Positions 33,190 through 39,392 of a stretch of DNA of 39,392 bases are shown one piece after another; the stretch's first letter is position 1; every line of letters begins with the position of its first letter. The DNA is from an uncultured Pseudomonadales bacterium (GTDB lineage Bacteria; Pseudomonadota; Gammaproteobacteria; Pseudomonadales; Azotimanducaceae). A program made the translations under genes and the position numbers. The stretch covers positions 1 to 39,392 of the forward strand of contig CAMYJX010000041.1 of NCBI GenBank assembly GCA_947258825.1, read 5' to 3'. The notes under the pieces were generated by a model. The model did no database searches. It was given only the letters and a program-made list of their open reading frames with translations, and was not told the origin of the DNA.

Positions 33190-34080
33190 ATGCCATCAAG
33201 GGTCGCGGAATGCAGCGCGGCTTCCATCTTCGTGCCCGCTGACGCCGAGGTGGCCGCCTTCTGGCGCGATCCCCCCTGGCAGGGCGGCAGAACGCCATTT
33301 CGTATGGGTCTGCAGCGCGTTCCATCTTCGGCCTGGCTGGCTGACCCCATCGACGGGGAGGCGCGTGAGCGCAAGGTCCGGCTCGTGGCCGAGCGGGGCA
33401 GGGAAGTCGCAGACCAGGAAGCGGACGCGGAAGATGCGCAGCGCCAGGTGGTGGCCGCGATGGCGTCCGAGCTTCTCCGGCGGCCTGCTTTTGCGCGGGT
33501 GCGTCCGCGGGCCCCGGAGCGTCTGGCGGAGATTGCTCTCTGGGTGCCCGATGACCTGTGCCTGCTGGTGCCCTCGCCCGATGGCTACCGTCTGGTGGCC
33601 GCCAGCCTGTGCTCACCCTCTTATTGGCGGTTACAGGAGAAGCTGGGTCGGACCATTCATGGCGTGCATGGGGCGGTTCCTGGCCTGAACGAGGCGGTGG
33701 GCGATGGTGTCACCCGGTTCTTGGAGCGTCTGCCGGTGGCTGAGGTGTTTCAGCGCCGGAACTGGAACATCCATCGCGGGAATCATCTGTTTCACCCGCA
33801 GAATGAAGACTGGAGCGCGCCGCTTGCGGTGGCCGACTGCGAATCGCTCTTCATGCGCTCGGAAACCCAGACCCTTCGCAAGTATGCGAACGGGCCGCTG
33901 CTGTTCACCATCCGCGTGCGCTGCTTTCCGCTGGCGCAGATTGCCGACTATCCCAGTGCAGCCGCGGACCTGCTCATGGCGATGGGCCGGCTGTCGCCGG
34001 AAGAGCGCCACGCCTCGGTGTTTGCGCACCATGGCGAAGCCCTTGCCCGGTATCTGCGCGCCTTTGCATCCACGGTGTAA
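33190..34080 (+). CDS. heme-dependent oxidative N-demethylase family protein (DUF3445)
   Basis: A 296-residue protein resembling the DUF3445/HODM alpha-subunit type, heme enzymes that remove N-methyl groups from amines. Hallmarks are PFRMGLQRVP with following WLADPID, EDLCLLV-like DDLCLLVPSPDG, ASLCSPSYWRLQEKLGRTIH, HGAVPGLNEAVGDGVTRFL, and RRNWNIHRGNHLFHP, followed by LRSETQTLRKY-like MRSETQTLRKYANGPLLFTI. Other HODM subunits (reductases) are not adjacent, so this may be a stand-alone relative. It is 24 bp after the sulfotransferase and about 100 bp before an SDR. The start at 33190 is likely but its SD is weak. Confidence 0.82.
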   Translation: MPSRVAECSAASIFVPADAEVAAFWRDPPWQGGRTPFRMGLQRVPSSAWLADPIDGEARERKVRLVAERGREVADQEADAEDAQRQVVAAMASELLRRPAFARVRPRAPERLAEIALWVPDDLCLLVPSPDGYRLVAASLCSPSYWRLQEKLGRTIHGVHGAVPGLNEAVGDGVTRFLERLPVAEVFQRRNWNIHRGNHLFHPQNEDWSAPLAVADCESLFMRSETQTLRKYANGPLLFTIRVRCFPLAQIADYPSAAADLLMAMGRLSPEERHASVFAHHGEALARYLRAFASTV

Positions 34081-34179
34081 ACCTGAGTTGCGGAGACCGG
34101 CCTGAGCACGCACCCTATGGAGGTCTTCCCTCGCCAGAGGGCGCCCGGGCCCAGTGGCCCATCGACGAGAGAGCACGTT

Positions 34180-34878
34180 ATGAAGAATAAAGTCTGCCTG
34201 GTGACCGGCGTCGGGCCGGGCACCGGTCGAGCCCTGGTGGAGCGGTTTGCCAGTGACTATCAGGTGGCGATGCTGGCCCGGGACGAACAGCGGCTCGCCA
34301 CCGTCGAGAAGGTCGTCGAGAACACGCACGCCTTCCCCTGCGACGTCACCGATCAAGCGCAGCTTGCGAGCGTGCTGGACGCGGTCAGCACGCGCCTGGG
34401 CGCACCCACGGTGGTCATCCACAATGCGGTGGGGGGCGCCCGGGGAGATTTTCTAAGCATCGAGCCCGAGGTCCTGCAGCGGAACTTCGACGTCAACGTG
34501 ATGGCTTTTCTGCACCTGGCCCGCGCGGTGGCGCCGGCCATGATCGAGCGGGGCGAAGGCGCCATTCTGGCGACGGGCAACACCGCCGCCTATCGAGGGG
34601 TTGCCAGGTTTGCCGGCTTTGCGCCCACCAAAGCAGCGCAGCGAGTGCTGGCGGAATCCATGGCCCGACATCTGGGCCCCCAGGGCGTGCACGTGGCCTA
34701 TGTGGCCATCGACGCCGTCATCGACCTGCCCTGGACGCGCCGGCTCTGGCCTGACGAGCCGGATGGCTTTTTCTGCAAGCCGGCGGATATTGCCGGCGAA
34801 TGCTGGCACCTTGCCCATCAGCCCCAATCGGCCTGGACCTTCGATGTGAAGATTCGCCCCTATGGGGAAAAGTGGTAG
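34180..34878 (+). CDS. SDR family protein lacking the catalytic Tyr
   Basis: A 232-residue SDR-fold protein. The cofactor loop is TGVGPGTG (9-16), with HNAVGG (81-86) in place of NNAG. The usual YxxxK reads FAPTK, with Phe147 and Lys151, and the expected catalytic Ser position is around ATGNTAA. FAPTKAAQRVLAESMAR is a consistent family block, so the Phe may be natural for this subgroup. It could be a non-dehydrogenase NAD-binding protein. ATG 34180 was chosen for GAGAGAG upstream; an extension to 34117 is non-homologous. It is convergent with the serine hydrolase gene. Confidence 0.85.
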   Translation: MKNKVCLVTGVGPGTGRALVERFASDYQVAMLARDEQRLATVEKVVENTHAFPCDVTDQAQLASVLDAVSTRLGAPTVVIHNAVGGARGDFLSIEPEVLQRNFDVNVMAFLHLARAVAPAMIERGEGAILATGNTAAYRGVARFAGFAPTKAAQRVLAESMARHLGPQGVHVAYVAIDAVIDLPWTRRLWPDEPDGFFCKPADIAGECWHLAHQPQSAWTFDVKIRPYGEKW

Positions 34879-34905
34879 CCGCGGCTTACCGTTTCAGAAG
34901 AAGGA

Positions 34906-35952
34906 TCAGAACAGCTCGGCGAGAGCGTAGAGGTTGTCCCACACCGGAGCAATGTGATCCGCGTCGGTTCGCCCGCAGCGGACCACGATGAGATCCTTGT
35001 CGGGCACCAGCAGCAACCGCTGACCGTCATAGCCGCTGGCGTAGAACCAGTCCGGCCGGTCCGGTCGCAGCCACCAGTGCGCGCCGTAGCCTTCTTCGTC
35101 GCTCAGATACGAACAGCTGCGCGCGTAGTCCACCCAGCCGGCGGGCAGTATCCGGCGATCCTCCCAGAGGCCGTCGCGCAGGTAGAGGTGGCCGAACCGG
35201 GCGAAGTCCTGGGGCGTTGCGAACAGAAACGATGAGCCGATGAAGGTGCCGGAAGTGTCGAACCTCGGCGTTGGCGTGCGCATGCCCAGCGTTTCAAACA
35301 GTTCCTGCTGCATGAACCGCAGCATGCCCGAGGCCCCGTCGCCAACGACGTCCCGCAGGATCCGGCAGATGATGTTGGTGCTGCCGCTGGAGTAGGAAAA
35401 ATGCGTGCCCGGCTCGTGCGCCAGAGGCTTGGCTGCCGCGTAGGCGCCGGTGTCGTGGCGACCGTCGAACTGCAGCATGCGGATCACGTCGGATGCGCCG
35501 CCGTCGACATAGTCTTCGTTGAAGGCGAGGCCGCTGCGCATGCGCAGCAGCTGGTCCAGCGTGATCCCGGCGCGGGGGTCGCCCGGCTGCTGCCATTCCG
35601 GTACCTCGGCCGGTGCGTAAAGATCCAGCCTGCCGTCTCGGACCAGAATACCCACCAGGGCCTGAGTCACGCTCTTGGCCATGGACCATGAGTACTGCAG
35701 ATAGAACGCGCTCGCGCCGGCGGCGTAGCGTTGGTAAACCTGTTGCCCGTTCCTGAAGATCAGCAGGGCATAGGTAACGCCGCTGCCGTCCGGCAGCTCG
35801 AAGAGCGCCTGGGTCAGGCTGTCGAAGCGTTGAGGGTCGATGGGGTCCGGATCCGCATCTGGCCAGTGCTCGGTAGGCCAGGCAACGCCTGCATCCTGCC
35901 TGGGTAGCGGGGTCAGATCTTCGGCGAGGGATTCTGGTCGTAGCGGGCCCAT
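34906..35952 (-). CDS. serine hydrolase of the beta-lactamase/penicillin-binding fold
   Basis: A 348-residue serine hydrolase. The SxxK motif is SMAK with Ser90 and Lys93; the second motif is YSSG with Tyr187 and Ser189; a GYDGQ region stands near residue 315 in place of KTG. This matches esterase EstB / 6-aminohexanoate-dimer hydrolase-like proteins (class C beta-lactamase fold). No signal peptide is obvious, so it may be cytoplasmic. It acts on ester or amide bonds; the natural substrate is unknown. It is 9 bp downstream of the glycine-zipper lipoprotein gene, on the same strand as MATE and P450. Confidence 0.92.
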   Translation of the reverse strand: MGPLRPESLAEDLTPLPRQDAGVAWPTEHWPDADPDPIDPQRFDSLTQALFELPDGSGVTYALLIFRNGQQVYQRYAAGASAFYLQYSWSMAKSVTQALVGILVRDGRLDLYAPAEVPEWQQPGDPRAGITLDQLLRMRSGLAFNEDYVDGGASDVIRMLQFDGRHDTGAYAAAKPLAHEPGTHFSYSSGSTNIICRILRDVVGDGASGMLRFMQQELFETLGMRTPTPRFDTSGTFIGSSFLFATPQDFARFGHLYLRDGLWEDRRILPAGWVDYARSCSYLSDEEGYGAHWWLRPDRPDWFYASGYDGQRLLLVPDKDLIVVRCGRTDADHIAPVWDNLYALAELF

Positions 35953-35961
35953 GAGCGGACG

Positions 35962-36330
35962 TCAGTTTAGCACCGCGTAACCCCGGTTGCGCAGGCAGTT
36001 GCCAACGACCTGGTGGCGTTCCTCGACGCCCCGGTAGGTGCCTTTGGCGCCACCGACGACGGCGCCGACGCCGGCACCACGTCCCGCCGAGGCGTCTTTA
36101 GCGATCGCGCCCACCAGTCCGCCCACCACGGCACCGCCCGCGGCACCGGTGGCTGCCTGACCGCCAACGTCTACCTGATCGGCGTACTCTTCGCACTCGG
36201 CGAGGTCGATCTGGTACTGGTAGGGATCCACGCCCTTCATATCCACGATGGTGCCAGCCCCCGGTTTGCGGCCAGCGCAGCCGGTGACCAGGAAAATGGT
36301 CACAACCGCGGCACAGAAAACCCTGAACAT
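35962..36330 (-). CDS. glycine-zipper lipoprotein
   Basis: A 122-residue small lipoprotein. The lipobox LVTGC marks Cys18 as the lipidation site. The middle (AATGAAGGAVVGGLVGAIAK, then GAGVGAVVGGAKG) is a glycine-zipper repeat that packs helices in the membrane, as in SlyB or Rcs-related lipoproteins. A conserved-looking CEEYADQ and NCLRNRGYAVL frame it with Cys residues. It probably sits in the outer membrane. It lies 62 bp after the MATE gene and 9 bp before the serine hydrolase, implying co-transcription. Confidence 0.9.
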   Translation of the reverse strand: MFRVFCAAVVTIFLVTGCAGRKPGAGTIVDMKGVDPYQYQIDLAECEEYADQVDVGGQAATGAAGGAVVGGLVGAIAKDASAGRGAGVGAVVGGAKGTYRGVEERHQVVGNCLRNRGYAVLN

Positions 36331-36392
36331 TCAACCCTCCTGTTCAACCTCGGGATAGTCCCACCCGGATAGTAGAACCAGCCGTTCCTGAA

Positions 36393-37739
36393 TCATCCCT
36401 GAACCTGCGCGCCCGCCATGCGCTCGATACGCGGATACTGCCACGCCAGGAGCACGCTGCGCACCACCATGAACAGGGTCATGGACATCCACAATCCGTG
36501 GTTTCCCAGAGGGTCGAGGGATGCCCAGAGTGACGCGGCGAAGCAGACGGCGGCCAGGAACATGCTGTTGCGCAGCTCTGCGGTGCGGGTGGTGCCGATG
36601 AATACGCCGTCGAGATGAAACGCGACCACCGCGGCCAGGGGTATCACGGCTACCCAGGGCAGGTAGGCGCGCGCCGTCTCCCGGACTTCCGGCAGCGTCG
36701 TCAACGTGTCGATGAGCAGGCCGCCCAGCAAGGCGTAGCCCACCGCGGTAGCCAGCGCGATGGCGATGGACCACAGCAGCGTGTATCGGGCAGCGGCGCG
36801 AAGTTGCGGACGATCCCGGGCGCCGAAGGCGTGGCCGGTAAGGCTCTCTGCGCTGTGGGCCAGGCTGTCCAGGCCGTAGCTCATGATGAAAAACAGCTGC
36901 ATCAGCACCGCGTTGGCGGCCAGAATGCGATCGCCGAAACCGGCGCTCAGGACGGTGAAGGTGAAGAACGGCAGCTGCACGAAGAACGAGCGGATGATGA
37001 GGTTGGCGCTGACGTGGAAAAGCGCCATCAGCCTGTCTGGCCTTGCCAGCCGAGCCCTGGAAGGTTTCAACGCGCCGGCGTCACGCAGGGCCCGCGTCAT
37101 CAGCGCCAGGCCGGTGATCGCCGCCAGCCACTCGCTGATGACGGTCGCCGCAGCCACCCCCTCAACGCCCCAACCGAAGCCGACGACGAACAGCAGGTCC
37201 AGGCACACGTTGCACAGGTTGAGCAATACGCTCACCGCCAGCGCCCAGCGCATCTGCTGCAAGCCGAACAGAGTTCCCAGCACCACGAAGTGAAGCAGCA
37301 GCGCCGGCGCGCCCCAGATGCGGATGCTGAAGTAGATCAACGCCAGCTCTTCCACCTGCTCGCTGGCGGGCATGATCCACAGCACCAGCGTTTTCATCGG
37401 CGACTGCAGCATCAGCATGGCCATGCCCAGGATCAGCGCCATGCAGATCGCCCGCAGTGGGGTCGAGCTCAGCTCCGCTCCGTCGCGGGCGCCGAAGGCC
37501 TGCGCCATGAGGCCCGTGGTGCCCATGCGCAGGAACCCGAATATCCAGTAAAGAATGTTGAAGACGGTAGCGCCAACCGCCACGGCGCCGATGAACGCCG
37601 GGTCGGGCATCCGCCCCATGACGGCGGTGTCGACGGCGCCTACCAGGGGGGTAGTGATATTGGCCACGAAGATCGGCCAGGACAGCGACCACACACGGCG
37701 GTGCCACTGGCGGGGAGTTTGAGGCAGGTTTACGGCCAC
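36393..37739 (-). CDS. MATE family efflux transporter (DinF-like)
   Basis: A 448-residue MATE transporter with 12 predicted helices in two bundles. The early motif VGAVDTAVMGRMPD and the FNILYWIFGFLRMGTTGLMAQ block are typical of the DinF-like branch; the second half has NAVLMQLFFIMSYGLDSLAHSAESLTGHAFG. It exports drugs or metabolites using Na+ or H+. The start is GTG 37739; the SD is weak. It is 36 bp downstream of the P450 on the same strand, so it could export a P450-modified compound. Confidence 0.93.
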   Translation of the reverse strand: MAVNLPQTPRQWHRRVWSLSWPIFVANITTPLVGAVDTAVMGRMPDPAFIGAVAVGATVFNILYWIFGFLRMGTTGLMAQAFGARDGAELSSTPLRAICMALILGMAMLMLQSPMKTLVLWIMPASEQVEELALIYFSIRIWGAPALLLHFVVLGTLFGLQQMRWALAVSVLLNLCNVCLDLLFVVGFGWGVEGVAAATVISEWLAAITGLALMTRALRDAGALKPSRARLARPDRLMALFHVSANLIIRSFFVQLPFFTFTVLSAGFGDRILAANAVLMQLFFIMSYGLDSLAHSAESLTGHAFGARDRPQLRAAARYTLLWSIAIALATAVGYALLGGLLIDTLTTLPEVRETARAYLPWVAVIPLAAVVAFHLDGVFIGTTRTAELRNSMFLAAVCFAASLWASLDPLGNHGLWMSMTLFMVVRSVLLAWQYPRIERMAGAQVQG

Positions 37740-37775
37740 CGACAGGCTGCTGAGGTGTCTGGAACGCGTGAGATT

Positions 37776-39188
37776 TCAGCGATCGAAGTCGATCCAGAGC
37801 TCGCGTAACGCTCCAAGACCGATGGGAACCGGCGATTCGCCATCGACGTCCTTCGCCATGCGTTCGGTGTTGAGCCGGGGATTGCCCATGGAGCGCATCA
37901 GGATTTGCGAGCAGGCGGTAGCTTCCTGGTGGGAGATGAAGGCCCCAGGACAGAAGTGGGCACCGGCACCGAATGAGAGATGGCTGGACTTGCCGTCCCG
38001 CATGTACCCGCTGCGCAGCATTTTCCCGTGATACAGATCGTCGCGGAATATGTTGAAGCTGTCCGGAGCGTTGAAGTAGCGCTCGTCGCGGTTCGCCGAA
38101 TGATTGACGATGTGAACCAGCGACCCCGCGGGAATGGGCACGCCACAGACTTCCAGATCGACGGTGGTGTGCCGGGGCTGCAACCCGCCGGTGGGAATCG
38201 CGTAGCGCAGGGTTTCCTGAAACGCGGCGTCCCACAGCGTGTCATCGACGGCCACCGCTGCCAGCTGTTCCGGGTGGGTAAGCAGCAGGTACCACATGTT
38301 CATGATGGCGCCCCGGGTGGTTTCACCGCCACCCCCGACCAGCAGGGCGATGTAGGAGGTGATCTCCTCGGTGGACAGATAGTCGCCATCGACGCGCGTC
38401 CGGCTGAGGGTGGAAATGAGATCCTCCCGGACAGGGTTTCCCGCGGCGTCGTACAGATAGGTGGGTTCGGAGCGTCGCGCCTGAACCAGACCGACGACGA
38501 AGTCTTCCAGATCCTGCCGGGCTTCCAGCCCCTGCCGCGCGGTTGCGGAGCCGCCGAACCCGTCCATCATGGTCTGGTACCAGTAGTGAAACTGATCCTG
38601 TGACTCCTCGGGAAATCCGAGCACCTCGCAGACCACGCGCACCGGGAACTCGTTGCAGAAGGCGGCACCGAGCTCGATGGTTCTGCAGGTATCCTGATCG
38701 GTTACGCCTCGCGCGTGGGGCTTGGCCCAGGCGCCGATCATGCTTGCGGCCAGCCGCTCGATGGCGTGAATCCGATCCTGCAGCGCTCTGCCTGCCAGGT
38801 GCCGGTCGAACACGCCGCGTCTTCGCCGGTGCTCGACCCCGCTGAGCTCAAGCTGGGTATTACCCAGCACGGTGCTCGCGATGCCCTTCGGAATGGTATT
38901 GAAGCGCAGATCGTCTGCCGCGCAGGCGCGGGCGTCGTCGTAGCGGGTGACGTAGTAGCAGTTGTGCAGCTTGTCACGAAAAACCGGGTAGTGCTGGCGC
39001 ATCAGGCGAAAGTAGGGGTGCGGGTTGCGCTGATACTCCAAGCTGTCGAACAGGCGTGGATTGATCAGCGGGCGGCCGTCCGACGCGGTGCCCATGTCCG
39101 CGGCTTCACCGATGGGCATGAGGGGTATGCGCTCGCCCGGTGCCCCATCAGCGTCGGTAGACCAGTCCAGATCCGCGATATCCGCCAT
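37776..39188 (-). CDS. cytochrome P450
   Basis: A 470-residue soluble bacterial P450. The heme ligand is Cys413 in LSFGAGAHFCPG; the I-helix oxygen-activation motif is LLVGGGGETTRG, and ETLR is the ExxR pair. The region SLVHIVNHSANRDERYF matches the class that uses ferredoxin partners. No ferredoxin or ferredoxin reductase is adjacent, so electron transfer would be supplied from elsewhere. It would hydroxylate a hydrophobic substrate such as a fatty acid, terpene or sterol. ATG 39188 fits the normal N-terminus. It is the first gene of the minus-strand run ending with the serine hydrolase. Confidence 0.95.
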   Translation of the reverse strand: MADIADLDWSTDADGAPGERIPLMPIGEAADMGTASDGRPLINPRLFDSLEYQRNPHPYFRLMRQHYPVFRDKLHNCYYVTRYDDARACAADDLRFNTIPKGIASTVLGNTQLELSGVEHRRRRGVFDRHLAGRALQDRIHAIERLAASMIGAWAKPHARGVTDQDTCRTIELGAAFCNEFPVRVVCEVLGFPEESQDQFHYWYQTMMDGFGGSATARQGLEARQDLEDFVVGLVQARRSEPTYLYDAAGNPVREDLISTLSRTRVDGDYLSTEEITSYIALLVGGGGETTRGAIMNMWYLLLTHPEQLAAVAVDDTLWDAAFQETLRYAIPTGGLQPRHTTVDLEVCGVPIPAGSLVHIVNHSANRDERYFNAPDSFNIFRDDLYHGKMLRSGYMRDGKSSHLSFGAGAHFCPGAFISHQEATACSQILMRSMGNPRLNTERMAKDVDGESPVPIGLGALRELWIDFDR

Positions 39189-39392
39189 CCTATCCCTTAT
39201 ACGCCAGCCGTTGTGCTCGCCAACCCCATCGCCGGATCATGACTTTACGGCAAACGGGTAGCGCTGACCATTTGCGGCGGACCCGGCTGGTTGCCCTGTA
39301 ACAGCGTGCCCCGCTTCGTGACAAGATGTCGATGGACGGCGAGTTGCGCGGATGTGGATAAACCCGCCGCTCCCGGTGGTCCATCGGTTGCG
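39189..39392. other. right-edge region without a supported gene
   Basis: These 204 bp upstream of the P450 gene contain no reading frame with recognisable homology. A short minus-strand frame in this stretch is rich in Arg and has no motif. It is probably the P450 promoter region, cut by the window edge. Confidence 0.5.

Noticed and set aside
36615..37808. Plus-strand frame of about 397 codons antisense to the MATE gene
   Set aside because: The translation is rich in Gln, Arg and His with no hydrophobic or conserved pattern, typical of an antisense shadow.
1..39392. tRNA, rRNA or CRISPR loci
   Set aside because: No cloverleaf, rRNA signature or regularly spaced direct repeats were seen on either strand by eye.

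Overview
The window is a GC-rich, gene-dense bacterial chromosome segment. It has about 37 protein genes on both strands, short intergenic spaces, no tRNA or rRNA, no CRISPR array and no recognisable transposase gene. Gene content (an OmpW-type porin, a lipoprotein dipeptidase, a 642-residue ThrRS, an HPF protein fused to a cold-shock domain, class I fumarase, Zur, WS/DGAT, a spinster-type MFS carrier) points to a gammaproteobacterium, perhaps a free-living marine or soil lineage. That placement is inference; no rRNA is present to confirm it.

Layout. 1-5.1 kb: a left-edge fragment, a TPR-like remnant, an SDR, an alpha/beta hydrolase, a DUF6512-like membrane protein, an MFS carrier, a likely 38-residue membrane peptide and a PECR-like SDR. 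5.2-7.7 kb: an LLM flavin monooxygenase, a cyclophilin and an HPF-CSD protein. 7.7-14.6 kb: a large UPF0182 membrane protein divergent from thrS, a PNPOx-fold protein, and a receiver-domain protein carrying a transmembrane helix. 14.7-14.8 kb: a 66-bp palindrome with a flanking 13-bp direct repeat. 14.8-20.5 kb: an acyl-CoA ligase divergent from an acyl-CoA dehydrogenase / phosphotransferase-DUF6285 / UbiA-type prenyltransferase operon. 20.5-26.8 kb: small conserved unknowns, WS/DGAT, an LmeA-like protein, OmpW, an O-methyltransferase and an ArgE-type deacetylase. 26.8-32.1 kb: a dipeptidase, Zur, fumarase, a Tat-exported PNPOx-like protein, and a duplicated-barrel outer membrane protein whose gene it overlaps antisense. 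32.2-39.2 kb: a sulfotransferase, an HODM-like demethylase, an SDR without the catalytic Tyr, and a minus-strand run of P450, MATE, glycine-zipper lipoprotein and serine hydrolase.

How the genes may work together. The strongest theme is lipid and hydroxy-acid metabolism. Ligase, ACAD and phosphotransferase-DUF6285 are a split form of the ACAD10/11 arrangement and resemble the Pseudomonas Lva logic for 4-hydroxyacyl-CoA. The LLM oxygenase, P450, several SDRs, hydrolase and WS/DGAT fit oxidation and storage of hydrophobic substrates. The most unusual items are the phosphotransferase operon with its coupled prenyltransferase, the receiver-TM-coiled-coil protein, the palindromic element, the tandem-duplicated barrel, the convergent gene overlap at 30.8-31.2 kb, and two SDRs lacking the standard active-site tyrosine.
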